Below are positions 10,701 to 22,218 of a stretch of DNA of 64,000 nt, in pieces. Origin of the DNA: Rhyacichthys aspro. Taxonomy: Eukaryota > Chordata > Actinopteri > Gobiiformes > Rhyacichthyidae. The stretch's first letter is position 1. Every line of letters starts with the position of its first letter. The stretch lies in the NCBI GenBank assembly GCA_036850595.1, contig CM072166.1:13410758-13474757 (forward strand). Reading direction: 5' to 3'. The notes beneath the pieces were generated by a model. That model was given only the letters and a program-made list of their open reading frames with translations, did not search any database and was not told where the DNA came from. Both the position numbers and the translations under genes were made by a program.

Positions 10701-11865
10701 TATATTTTGGGGCTGATTTCACATGGCAGAGAAGCTATTTCCCAGTAGAAAATCTGTTTAGTCAACTTTACATATTCTTTCAGGATTTGCGCCCTCTTAG
10801 AAACTCTTGAATTTATGCATCTGTACATTTTAATGCTTTATAGTAAACACAAAAAAAAAAGTAGTGTTGCTTGTGTCTCCATAAGTTAGAAGTGTAGCCA
10901 TTTACTTTATAGATGTGAACCTAAGCTCTTAATCTGTGGACAAATAGGTCAGAGCAAGAAAGAAGAAGAGAGTTTGATTATGTTATGCAATCCATCTATA
11001 TCAGAACTGACATATTTGACATGTATCGATTTATTATGGCTGTGATAAGTACATAGTAAAACATATTATAGTCTCACAGTCCCATACCTGATGACAGCAG
11101 AGAGTGAAATCACTACCAGACCCACACTCATCCACCCATGATGCAATGCTCTGGCAGAACACCAGGCGTTATTGGAGGTATTTAGTTAAATGTCCAATTG
11201 TCTGATAAAGTAGTGACAGTGGCACCAGTGAAGCCGGGCCCTGGAGTTATTTCATTGTGTTTTACAGACACCTATTACACACTCGGAGAAGTGAGCCAGG
11301 TCCAAGTGGGGCTCAGGCCTGATTTAATGTCACTCTAAATCACAGCACTGAGTCTGGCGCTAAACCAGACCCCAGACTGAGAGAGAAAGAGGGGTCGGAG
11401 AAACGCTGGTGGGATTTAAGAGAGACTGATTTAAAGTTGGGAATGGTGAACTTATAAAATGTATCAAAACTGTTAAAGAAGTGGTGCATATATTTTTTTG
11501 TTCTTTGTGTTTAGTAGTTAGTATTAGATCCTTTCATTAGCATCATCATAAAAACAATGTGTGTGTGGCAAAAAACACTGTATTTTCCATTCATTTATAT
11601 GATAAATTAAAGACAATAATTAGTCCAACATAATATAATACATTGATAATTCAAATCAGTAATCCAGTGGTGTAGCCTAAGTGCTTGTTTAAATAGAGCA
11701 TCTGAACATTGAGCCACGGGCTAATGTTCTCTACCCATTCACTGACAGCACATGCATGTAGTCAGTCACTTGCTATTTGCTAGAAAACATCTTGTTAAGC
11801 ATAATCTGGCAGGATTTGGCAGCTAATGCACTCTTATTAATTGAAAAAGTATTGTGGCCTGTATA
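10701..11865. other. Unique sequence, nothing firm
   Basis: AT-rich except for a higher-complexity stretch at about 11080-11420. No coding potential, RNA or classified repeat was seen. Confidence 0.35.
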
Positions 11866-11873
11866 ACTTATGT

Positions 11874-12628
11874 CAGTAGGAACGCGAGAGTTCAAAAGAA
11901 TCGTTTGAGAGGCTGAAGATGGTGACATTTGGGAAGCTTTTATTTAATTTTGTAAGGTTTTATATTCATTTGAGTTGTACAAAAGTTTAACATGAATTTC
12001 CTCCTTTTATGGAAACTGAATAGGATTTAGTTGGATTTGAACAAGGTCTAGATGAATTTTAACAGGTTTTAGCTGGATATGAAAAGCCTTTTAGTTGGAT
12101 TTGAACAGGTTTTAGGACAGGTTTTAGATGGATTTGAACAAATTTTAGATGGATTGGAACAGGTTTTAGTTGTATTTGAACAGGTTTTATCTAGATTTGA
12201 AAAGGTTTTAGTTGGATTTGAGCAAGTTTTAGATGGATTTGAACAGCTTTTATCTGGATTTCATTAGGTTTTAGATGGATTTGTACAGGTTTTAGCTATA
12301 TTTGGACAGGTTTTATTTGGATTTGAACAGGTTTTAGTTGGATTTGAACAGGTTTTAGTTGGATTTGAACAGGTTTTAGAACAGGTTTTAGATGGATTTG
12401 CACAGGTTGTAGTTGGATTTGAACAGGTTTTATTTGGATTTGAGCAGATTATATATATCCTTGTAGCAAAAACTGGCTTAAGATTTCATGAACAAATTCA
12501 AATCCATCTAAAAACCTTTTCAAATCCAATAAAAAACAAAAATATCACTTACTAAATGCAATAGAGGGCCACATAAAACATCGCAAAGGGCCCCATTTGG
12601 CCCATGGGTCTTGAGTTTGACATGTGTG
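11874..12628 (+). mobile_element. Non-autonomous hAT-like element carrying a 21-bp minisatellite
   Basis: Flanked by an 8-bp near-duplication, ACTTATGT (11866-11873) and ACTTATAT (12629-12636). The 3' end GAGTTTGACATGTGTG is the complement of the terminal inverted repeat seen at 41206. The 5' end keeps only CAGTAG of that repeat, the rest being deleted. Inside are a lead-in shared with other copies (TGGAAACTG near 12011), a minisatellite, a TTGTAGCAAAAA spacer, a few reverse-oriented units and the 3' block GGGCCACATAAAACAT. An 8-bp duplication and CAG...CTG ends fit the hAT superfamily. No transposase is encoded. Confidence 0.7.
12019..12450 (+). repeat. 21-bp minisatellite array, ~20 units
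   Basis: Tandem copies of a unit close to AGGTTTTAGTTGGATTTGAAC, diverged and with occasional partial units. The 62-codon open frame at 12079-12267 is a by-product, as 21 bp keeps the frame and yields heptads. Just downstream, at about 12496-12530, reverse-oriented unit fragments appear. Confidence 0.9.
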
Positions 12629-12899
12629 ACTTATATTATAAAGTGAACTTGAATGGATCCAGAACAGACCCTTGTGGAACTCCCACACTGACAAGACAAC
12701 CAGAGGTATTATGCTGCAGCTTTGGCGTTTGTGTTGTGGCTTTTGCATTACACTGAGCCTTCTGGGCCACCATAGCTCTGGCAGGTCGCTCTAAAACGGA
12801 TCATTTTATTGTCAGTGAATTCCGGCAAAACCAAAAACACATTCCTCTGCGATATTTCCAAAGCGTCAACACATTTACAGCACAGTAAACTTTCTCTCT

Positions 12900-13460
12900 G
12901 ACACGAATCGATCTTGACGTTCTGAATTTAATTAGCCGCCGCCAGTGTGCTGCAACAGTAGCGGGGAGCGCGCCGACTGTTTGTCTCTACACATGTTCCT
13001 ACTTTATCGTGAACTCCGCTGACCGCACTTTTGAGAACGGCACAGCGGTTGGCCCAAAACCAGGACGCCAATAAAAAAGCTACAGGCCAGGTAGAGCGAG
13101 GGAGAGGCAGACACAAACATGGAGGCAGACAGGAAGCAGCCAGCGCACCGCTCCGTGATCGCTACATAACGTAATCAAAGGGGACGTGTTACGGTTTGGC
13201 GTGTTTTCTCTTACAAATACAATGCCTCGCCTCCACGTGTTGAGGGAAATCTATATTAAATGTGTGAAAGTTAGCGAATGGGAGCAGATGGTAAAGTGAT
13301 CCATGGGAGCTCCGACCTGCTCTCAACGCTTCATTAAGTCTCATTAGCTCGGCCATGTCTGCTCTTATGTTCCACCTCGCGTTGAGGGGAAACTTGTACA
13401 GATTGATTTAGCATGCTCCATTTTGAAGCCGCATTGAGGAAAACAGTCCGTTTTTTGGAG
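12900..13460. other. GC-rich island, candidate conserved non-coding element
   Basis: CpG-rich at about 12930-13200, followed by mixed-complexity sequence with TAAT-type cores to 13460. No repeat family and no convincing exon. Its size and composition resemble the islands within the duplicated block. Confidence 0.3.
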
Positions 13461-13781
13461 AGGCTCTAATGTGCGGCTCTAATAGACAGAGAATAGTGAC
13501 ATAGATAATGACATAGAGGCCATAAATCCTCAGGTAAGTGAAACTGGTTATGTTATACACACTGGAGCTTGCAGTTTTTATCCATGGGCTTTAAGGACTC
13601 TCAACAGCAAAATGTCATAGATTTCCGTCTTGCTTTTACGTGCAATAACATAACATTTTAATGTGCAATACAATTTTTAACATGCAGGGTATTTTAATTG
13701 GGTATTTATGGGATTTTTTATTATTTGTGTCTGTGAGATTGTCTGTTTTTTAATTGTAGTTCTTCTATGCACTGATCAGAT

Positions 13782-13850
13782 GTGACACTTAAATTTCATT
13801 GTACTGCTGTGCAATGACAATAAAGCTTTCTATTCTATTCTGTTCATAAA
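13782..13850 (+). repeat. LINE-type 3' tail
   Basis: TTTCATTGTACTGCTGTGC followed by AATGACAATAAAG and then TTCTATTCTATTC repeats. This wording, an AATAAA signal next to a short tandem tail, is a common 3' end of teleost non-LTR retrotransposons of L2/CR1-like type. Upstream I see no reverse transcriptase, so it is a 5'-truncated insertion. The family assignment is from memory of such tails. Confidence 0.45.
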
Positions 13851-13860
13851 AATGAGATAT

Positions 13861-15272
13861 TAGTATCTTTCATATGCATCTACTATCTCTACAATAATGT
13901 TCTATGCGGCATTATAGATGAATTAAATTAAATGTTACTATGCAGGGATGGAAATGTATCCATTAACTGCATTTTGTAGGCGGGAATGTCTTTATTACAC
14001 TATTTATCAACTGGAAATAATACAAGAACAGGTGATTCAAAGTTCTGAGTGCACTCATTAGCTATCTTATTGTGTCTTGAGCTAGAAAGGTACCACAAAT
14101 CTGTAGTTCACACTGCACTGTCCACCTTTAGACATTTTAAAGATGTTCTGAGTAGATTGTAATACAGTTGAGCAAAGTGGAACAAATCAAAACAACACTT
14201 TGCATTTGCCGGTCTTAGAAAATAGACATTTAAATCTCCATAAAGCTCCATTTTCTGTTTCCAGGAAGTACATTTTTGAAAGCTTTGAGTATTTCTGCAC
14301 TAAAATGATTCTGTTTCTAAATGTTTAAATTGGCCCTAATCATCTGACCTATTTCCATATGGTTTGTCAATAGATGATCGTATGTCCCTAAAAGGCTACT
14401 GTAGAGGCTCATTTCACAGGCTGTAGAAAGGAAGATGCCATTAAAAACTACACACTGCACTTTTAAGGGGACGTTCCTATGACAACACCTTTTGCCGAAT
14501 CCTCAATGATTATGATACGGATATAGTGTTTTTACCTTTGAATCCGGCTGAGGAGGTGTTTTTTTTTCTTTTACTCCGTTCTCGTGTGAACTGTGAAGCC
14601 GGCATTCTCTTTAAAAATCATGACATAACACACATGAGCAACCAACAACTCTACAGAAGAGGAAGTAGGAGAAGAAGTAAACAAAAAACAAAAAAAACAA
14701 AAAAAAACACACACACCCTACTGGTCTGGCATATGTACTACACACAAATTGGACAGCGTTTTCATGTAAACAACCTCTAAATTCAGGCATATTACATGTT
14801 TTTTGTTTCTTAAGTCAATGATCTATGTTAGCTATGGTCTGTGTAAGTTTAAAATAAATCAATTTTCAACTCATTACTTCTCATTACCTTTGCTATAATA
14901 TGGAGTGGAGTAAACATTTGGAATAAAAACCCAGTATATGAATGTATTTGGATGAAGCCTATTTATCTATGAATAATTTTGGAAGATAGTTTGCTAATTT
15001 TCAATGTGTTATTAGATTATATCACATTTACCAATCAACTAAGTAACCACAATTTTTAAAACATTTTTTAATACTGTACTTTTTTTTTTTTAATCAATTT
15101 TTTACTATTCAATTTCAAACTGAAAAATAATAAATATCAATTATAAGGTTACATAACAAAAATGACCAGACAACAACAAAACAAAACCAAACAAACACCT
15201 CACACACACAAAAAAAATATACGTAAATTATATAGTCAACACACATCACAATCAAATTAAATAGATAATAAG
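13861..15272. other. AT-rich sequence with low-complexity runs
   Basis: No gene. Around 14326-14474 is a likely reverse-oriented fragment of the dispersed repeat seen at 10396. A-rich and AC-rich tracts lie at 14683-14716 and 15170-15220. An open frame across 14526-14780 is mostly Lys/Thr from the A-rich tract. Confidence 0.45.
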
Positions 15273-15540
15273 TAAATAGATAAATTAATCACAATAGTCA
15301 AATTTATACCAACTTAATACTGTACTTTTATCATAATGTTTAAATAAAACTGAAAAAAGCTGTAATTGATCTTCTGGCATGTATCATAATATCTATGAAT
15401 AATTCCATTTAGTTCATCCTCGTCCTGTAATTTGGTGACACAGATCTTGACCTTTGACCCCTATAACCTATTCAATTTAAATAATAACTTTACATTCATC
15501 CCTAATTGTAAGGAATTCTGTAAAAGGCTTTATTAATCTA

Positions 15541-16112
15541 AGAAATTTCATTAAAAATACCGCGTACGTCACGACTCTACACTCTCGGTCCAGGTCTAAA
15601 AATAGAAAATATAAAAGTCACGGCGAAAGGGAGGTGTGAATGAGAGAATAACAGAAGGAGAGTGAAAGAGAAAGTGTGAGACGGGGAGGGGAGGAGGCAG
15701 AGCCGGTAGGAAACCTCCAGTAAATGTCAGGAGAGCTCACGTGACGTCAATTTGGAAGAAGGCGACACCGAGGGACCAATGAAACTTTCCACTCGGCGCG
15801 GAGCGGACCTGGCCAGTGTCTGCGGCGCTGGGTGGGACGTAGGTGGCGGCAGGGGTGTGTGTCGGGTGGAGTGAGAGGGTGGGGAAGTCGGAGTGGTGTG
15901 TTTATAAAGCGGTGGCACATAAATAGCAGCGCGTCAATGGTCAGTAGTGAGGCTGATGTCATGGTGGCTTTTGCGTGGACTTTGTTTGTGTGGGCGTGTG
16001 ACTCAAGGCGGATTTGCAGTGTCATTGTGCCGTTTTCTTGTTTTGTCTTGTTTCCGTGGGAGCAGTCACCCAGACTGACCCACTCTTTTCAACATCAGGT
16101 ATAAAAATAGTC
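15541..16112 (+). promoter_or_regulatory. CpG-rich promoter-like island (copy A)
   Basis: In order on the plus strand: a MEF2 consensus CTAAAAATAG (15596-15605), an overlapping E-box CACGTG (15738-15743) and full CRE TGACGTCA (15742-15749), a CCAAT box (15776-15780), a CpG-rich stretch, a TATA-like TTTATAAAG (15901-15909), then TATAAAAATAG (16100-16110). The spacing suits a TATA promoter firing rightward near 15930. No coding exon is identified downstream; CAG|GTATAA at about 16098 could be a donor. Copy B has the same motifs. Functional status is inferred from motifs only. Confidence 0.4.
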
Positions 16113-17113
16113 CCGTGTCATTTATTCCTATGTGTTCTTACTCATCAAAAACACACTCGCTCTTATTTTATTATAAACTTCCATTTGTCCTACTGTCACT
16201 TTTTTCAAAACACTTACTTACAGATGAGTACCTGCCAAAATAAAAAACAGTACTATATAATCATAAATGACAGCCAGTTCTGTGGTCCCAGTATTTCTAA
16301 TATGGAATACTGGAATTAAAATACATCCTAGATAATGCAACTAGTTCTTGGTACTTCTTGTACTTGTCCTTATTTGACTTCCTCAGTGAGTTTTCGTTAT
16401 GGTAAATTATACTCTTTTAAAGTCAAGTGGCAACATGGCACTGAAATGTTGTATTATTTTTGTATCATGTAAACGTAAAAGGTTCATAACTTTTATTTTA
16501 ACTTGTATACTACAATATTATACTTTATAATGTTTTTTTTTTATGTCAAAGCAACTCAAAAGCCCAAATCAAATGCTGTTTATTTGTGGAATATCAATAT
16601 AATTCCTCAGTCGGCATAAACTAACCCAGTGATAAACTCCAAATGGACCAAAATAGATTTAAACATTCAGACTTTGTTTTTTCTGATGGTGAGTTACATA
16701 TTATGTTCATATTTCAGAGTTTGTTGTATTGACCTGGATCTGTGTCTGTTACATGAGAACAAGAAGAGCTCAGTAAGCAGTGAGCAGTGAGAGGAGACGG
16801 CTTATTTTGACACCAACGGCGTGACACCATGTTGGTAATTCAATAGAGAAATGCTAAATAAAGTTAGCAATAGCTGTAGCCTGTCTTGTTTAAGCCATGT
16901 GGGGACGTTTTTCTGCCACAATGATGTTACACTTAAAGCAGCTCTATGGCGTGAGAATAGTTAAAGTCAAAATTACTCGTCTCATCTTAAATATTTAATT
17001 ATTAATACAATTCCGGGCACAAGTCGTCTGTGATAAGCAGCAAAAAGCATATTTTTGATCGATCAACTCCCCAACACTGACTTTCTGAAAATCTGTTTGA
17101 AACAACTGAGTCC
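16113..17113. other. AT-rich sequence, nothing recognised
   Basis: Present also in copy B with few changes. No repeat or coding signature; short open frames are unsupported. Confidence 0.4.
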
Positions 17114-17219
17114 GTTTACATGAACATAGTAATCCAATAACTGGGAGTAATCTGATAATTGTCAAAATCGGATCTGACGCTTGAATAATCTGATAACTCC
17201 AGAATTCTGTATGTAAACT
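17114..17219. mobile_element. Small MITE-like element (copy A)
   Basis: Begins GTTTACATGAACATAG and ends TGTATGTAAAC, so the ends are near-complements. The inside has repeated AATCTGATAA/AATCCAATAA-type words. Teleost genomes carry many short elements of this wording. No clear target-site duplication was found. Confidence 0.4.
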
Positions 17220-17636
17220 ATACTCACTGATGCCTGTATCAGCTTGTACAAATAGATTGCAGCAATATATGATCATGTTATGGTTGTTGTATGCAAAAAA
17301 ATACAGAAAAGTTTAGGAAAAGTAGTTAAGCATGGGCGTAGATTCAAACCAATATAAACTTCTTTCCTAAATTTAACCAAAAGAGTGTTTGTGTCTAAAC
17401 TTGGCCAAAGTGCTTCTACTGTATATATACTGGTTGTTTTGGTTTTGCAATAAACTAGGCCCTAAAGCCAATGTAAGCATCTATAAAAAACATAGCCTTT
17501 GATATTTATTAAATAGGCCTGCAACATGTAAATCTGATTTGTCATTATGTTTATTTAGGCTATCTAAGTTTGGTTTTAGAGCTTCGGTGCCTCTCAAACT
17601 TACCCCAAACCATCCCAAATCCACACACACATAATG
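17220..17636. other. AT-rich sequence, nothing recognised
   Basis: No feature seen. Copy B differs by a handful of substitutions. Confidence 0.4.
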
Positions 17637-18262
17637 TCAGCCTTTTTTAACGGTCTTCCCGCTGTGCTGAACGTCATTTAAAATAACTAATATGTCCTAT
17701 AAAAGCAGCAGCAGAAGCCCGTGCAGGTTTACACAAATAATTAGCTGCAGGCAGACACAATTATACGCAGAGAGAAATACGACCTGCCAGAGTGCACCGT
17801 ACCAACCAAAGGTAATGACCTCATTCCTTTGCAGTAAACAACATATAGAGGATTTAAGACACAAACAAGCCCCACGACTTGGCTTTTTGAAAGTGATTAG
17901 CGCCATTACACGCAACATATCGCTCCGTTCCCCCTCTGTCTCGACGGTAGCCAGCTCTTTCCTTTCACCGCAAGCACCAAAACATGAAGCTTTTTTTAAG
18001 GGAACAAAACCAGCGGGCGATGTGTGGCTTTTTAACGGGGCTTAGCGCGCCGTGCCTCCAGGGTCTGTGGTCCCTACTGACAGCTTTACAGGCAGCTGAC
18101 TGGAGGTGCCATGCCAGCACAACAAGGGAGGCCTGCAGCCACAGTGGCAACACGCAGAGGCACACATTCACAACACGCCAGGCCTGGAACGCAGCACTGG
18201 CAGGGCACGCGGCTAATGCTAATGGTACTAATGCGGAGATATGAAGTGATAATTGTATTACA
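17637..18262. other. Candidate conserved non-coding island (copy A)
   Basis: About 620 bases of higher complexity with homeodomain-type TAATTA-like cores (AATAATTAGCTG near 17737) and a GC-rich middle at 18020-18220. By eye only one or so base differs from copy B (45898-46522), while the flanks differ more. Open frames of 60-117 codons cover it on both strands with no recognisable domain. I favour a regulatory element over a coding exon. Confidence 0.35.
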
Positions 18263-19600
18263 GCTAAATAATGTAACAAGTTGACGACGATTAGTACGAC
18301 TGTAGAGCGTGCGAGAACAGTGGAATTTGTAGAACGTGTGGGGGAGAATAGGCTACAATCGCACGCTACAATTTGCCAAGTGCATCATGTATTATGAATA
18401 TATAGTGCACAAAATATATGCTCTGTTCCAACAAGAGGAACAGCAGCACATTATTTTCTTCTTTCACCACAATTAGAGATTGACTCTTTATCTTAATAGG
18501 TTTTATGCATAACTCACTTTTTGGCTAAACAAGGCACTTCAGTCACAGGTCAGGACACAGGATGAAACATTAATAAATGTCAGAAATTGGTATAATTTTC
18601 TTAAAAAAAAAGAAAAGAGAAAAAAATGCTCTAAAATGCTGCTAAAATGCAATTAAAAGTTTTCAAAAAACAATCCAATGCAGCAGAAAATAATCAGAAA
18701 AAATATGCAAATGTAAAAGATGCTTTAATGTTACAAGAATGACAAAAAAAAAAAAAAAAAGACCCAACAACAACAATAAAAAAAAAACAAAAAACTCAAA
18801 GGAAATAATATCCAAAGTCACAAAAAACACTTAAAAACAGAAAAAAATCACCAAAAACCTGCATAAATGCCACGAAAAATGACAAGGCATTGTAATTGTC
18901 CTTTAACAGATCATAATTTGATACTTTGCCCAGGTTTAACCAATACAAAAATAACAACTTATTAATTTAACTTATTGTTTAACTTACTATCAAAATGATA
19001 ATATAATTCTAACAGTGTAGACTTCGAGTTGTATTCAGCTTTTCTTAGTTTTCATATAAGAGACTGACAAGCTGTACATGCTGATCCCATTGAAGCAAAG
19101 TGGCAGCCTATATATTATCATGTCCTAATATTGTGTGGCAGCCTTTACAACAGCTCCAGAACATTATAGCATTGTTTGTGGAGTGCTTAGTGTCTCATTT
19201 ACCATAGAACAGAATGGAGATGGAAGATACAAGTTGGACTGATGTATGCTGTAGATGGCTTCCCTAAGTATGCTTTCTTTTATAGTGTAATGATTACCAT
19301 ATTATAACATTTATTTACATATAAAAACATGGTGGCTTCTGTTGTGAGCTAAAAAATAATATTCTTCCTCTGTTTCCATGTTGAATATGGAGGCTCCGTT
19401 CTGCTAAATGTTATGATTATGCCCACCGAGAACATAGGTCACTTCGTTTTTCTTCCAATGTACATCATTTACTTTAATTTGATCCCATCAATCATTTTGT
19501 CAGCTGCTTTTTCCACATGTTGAATATCTCCAGTTGGATGGAACTCCTTAAATATACCGCATATAAATAGGTACATGTAAAATCAGATTCGAGGGGCCCC
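18263..19600. other. AT-rich sequence with poly-A tracts
   Basis: A-rich low-complexity runs lie at about 18601-18625 and 18749-18800. Nothing else is recognised. Confidence 0.45.
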
Positions 19601-20080
19601 CGGAGCCGCACTGGGGACTTGTTGATTTTCACATTGTGGTTTTCGGTGCAGAACAGAGGCGAAGTCAGACGGACAGAGTACAGAGCTGTGCGGAACGCCA
19701 CCAGGGAGACCCGACTGTGGCTCAAATCCTGGCACGGACCCTCTTCGGGACTGCAGAAAGACCCGGAGCAGGACACTTTCACGTTGCTTTCACAGGCTCG
19801 ACAGTCGGGGCATTAGCGGGCATTAGCGGCGCACCAGAACCCGCTGCGTGGACTGCGTGTGGGTGCATTTTCTGATTTCTCCATCGTCTTTTTTCCCCCT
19901 GTTTTTTACTCCTAACCTGTGCCGCTTCACTTTGTCACACGGTTGCGTTTCCAGTTTGTCCGAGTGCGCTGCCAAGTCAAATGTACCAGGCTTTACAGAC
20001 TGTAAACACAGGCGCGCAGCAGAAAACAGACCGCCGCTAATGCACTGAAGCGCTGCCAATGCGCTGATTTAAAAGCTCAC
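19601..20080. other. GC-rich island (copy A)
   Basis: CpG-rich at 19600-20060. Copy B (47869-48370) has a 19-base insertion at about 47978-47996 relative to this copy, changing the frame of the plus-strand open frame here. That argues against a conserved coding exon. Candidate regulatory island or unmethylated CpG island. Confidence 0.3.
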
Positions 20081-20790
20081 ACTGATAGGGATATGGATGT
20101 GGAGAGCTGCTGTATTTACTGTAGAGGAAACAGAATTCAAGCAAAGTTTATTTTCAGAAATTTGAAAACATACATTCAAACGCTGCCTTACATTAAACAT
20201 TTCATATATTTACCACAGGGCACTTAACGTTTGTATAAATAAATCAGCAGCCTATATTTTAAACTGCAATATTTGTACAAGTTAATATTTCTCTCCATTT
20301 AATTAAGCAGTGCCACTGATAATTACAGCTGTGCTAATATTTAACAAAACAAACAACCACATTTAATACTGTTTTTATACAACACTATATGGCGGTATAG
20401 GGTGTATAAGGGAATGCCATGCCCGTATTTAAACTCTTTGCCTTGAATTCAACTCTGGAAGTGTAAGTTTGAGTTGACTTTTTTATGTTTTTTAACATAA
20501 ATGTCAGCAAAATAACCATAACAGTGCTTTTACAGACCTATCCTTACCTTCTACACAGCTATGTTCACACAATGTAACATAAGTTCAGGAAAAATCCATT
20601 AGGACATACAAGTTTATAATATTTTCCTGGTACCACATAATCACATGTTCACATTTTTTAATATTTATTTATTTATTTAAAATGTTTTCTATTGGTGCCC
20701 ATATTTTGACATATTTTTTGTCACAGTTTTGCAGGCTGTAGGACATTTTTTCTAATTCAGTTATTTCAAGCGCTTCGTGTACCCATTCTC
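20081..20790. other. AT-rich sequence, nothing recognised
   Basis: Unclassified AT-rich DNA, present in copy B with small indels. Confidence 0.4.
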
Positions 20791-20816
20791 TTAATGCTGG
20801 TGTGCTCTGATTGATC

Positions 20817-21615
20817 CCAAAAAAAAAAAATTTTAATGTGAGATTTCATCTTCATTGGTGAACAGGTTTTACTCAGATTTGAACAGGTTTTAGATGGATT
20901 TGAACAAGTTTATTTGGATTGGAACAGGATTTAGGTGGACTGGAACAGTTTTTAGATGATTTGAAGAGATTTTAGTAGGATTTCAAAAGGTTTTAGTCAG
21001 ATTTGAACATGTTTTAGTTGGATTTGAAGAGGATTTAGTTGGATTTGAAGAGGATTTAGTTGGATTTGAATAGGTTTTAGTTGGATTTGAACAGGTTTTA
21101 GTCAGATTTGAACAGCTTTTAGTTGGATTTGAACAGGATGTAGATGGATTTGAACAGGTTTTAGTTGAATTTGAACAGGTTTTAGCTGGATTTTAACAGA
21201 GTTTAATTGGATTTAAACAAGTTTATTTGGATTGGAACAGGATTTAGGTGGACTGGAACAGAGGAACAGATTTTAGATGATTTGAAGAGATTTTAGCAGG
21301 ATTTCAAAAGGTTTTAGTCAGATTTGAACAGGTTTTAGTTGGATTTGAACAGCTTTTAGTTGGATTTGAACAGGTTTTAGTTGGATTTGAACAGGATTTA
21401 GATGGATTTGAACAGGTTTTAGGTCCAATTTGAACAGGTTTTAGCTGGATTTGAACAGGTTGTAGTAGGTAGTAGGTAATCTTTGTAGCAAAAATCAACC
21501 ATCTAAAACCTGTTCAGATCCAAATAAAACCTGTTCAAACCTACTACTAAATGTATTGAAGGGCCACATAAAACATTTCAAAAGGTCACATTTGTCGCAG
21601 ACCCTAGTTTCAAAC
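20817..21615 (+). mobile_element. 5'-truncated hAT-like minisatellite element (copy A)
   Basis: Carries the family's lead-in (ATGTGAGATTTCATCTTCAT), a 21-bp array, the TTTGTAGCAAAAATC spacer, reverse-oriented units (21492-21540) and the 3' block ending near CTAGTTTCAAACTGC. The 5' terminal repeat is missing. Copy B retains it (from 49425), so this copy has lost the 5' end and about 340 bases upstream. Confidence 0.65.
20863..21475 (+). repeat. 21-bp minisatellite array, ~29 units (copy A)
   Basis: Units near AGGTTTTAGTTGGATTTGAAC. The same array in copy B (49533-49920) is about 225 bases shorter, close to 11 units. A minus-strand open frame through the end of the array is a by-product of the unit length. 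Confidence 0.92.
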
Positions 21616-22218
21616 TGCATTTTTTGTTTCCGGCAGCTGTTGATTTACAAATTAAGCACATACATACATAGTCTGTTTCTTCACTTGAAAAAACAAACCA
21701 CTAGATAAGACGAACACATTTCCAAACGTCTAAAAAGAACATGCATCTTTTGTATCTATGACTCTTTCAAGTCAACAATACAAATGATTTGGCCTGTTTT
21801 TGTAACCAAGGGTCTCATAGGTTAACATAGGCAGTATAAAGTGATTTGTATGTGTAAATCCAACATAATGACAGATGATATAAAAAACTTTGGCTCGCAC
21901 ACTGTTGATAAATGCCAAAACGGAGCAAATGAAGCCCATATGCATCTGTTTATTGTCTTGGCTCATTACTTAATAATGTTTGTGTAATAGTGGGGAGCAA
22001 TTATAGCTTGCAAAAACCTCTTAAAACATGAGCTGTTTGTTGTAAAGTCAACTCAGTCAACGTTTACTTACCATTAGGATGAACATGGACCAAAGTCTCC
22101 CAGAGGTGACGACGGATGAGGAGTGTGCAGTCAGTGCAGGCAGAGTAGGAGAGACCTGAGTACACTTTTACACTGGTTGTGAGCTAAACATGAAACCAAG
22201 TATGAAAGTGTAAGAGGG
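21616..22218. other. Unique sequence, nothing recognised
   Basis: AT-rich, equally present in copy B. No gene or repeat signature. Confidence 0.4.

Noticed and set aside
17984..18244. Opposed open frames of 86 and 104 codons over the 18-kb island, identical in copy B
   Set aside because: Open frames on both strands of a GC-rich island are expected; no family, start context or splicing supports either.
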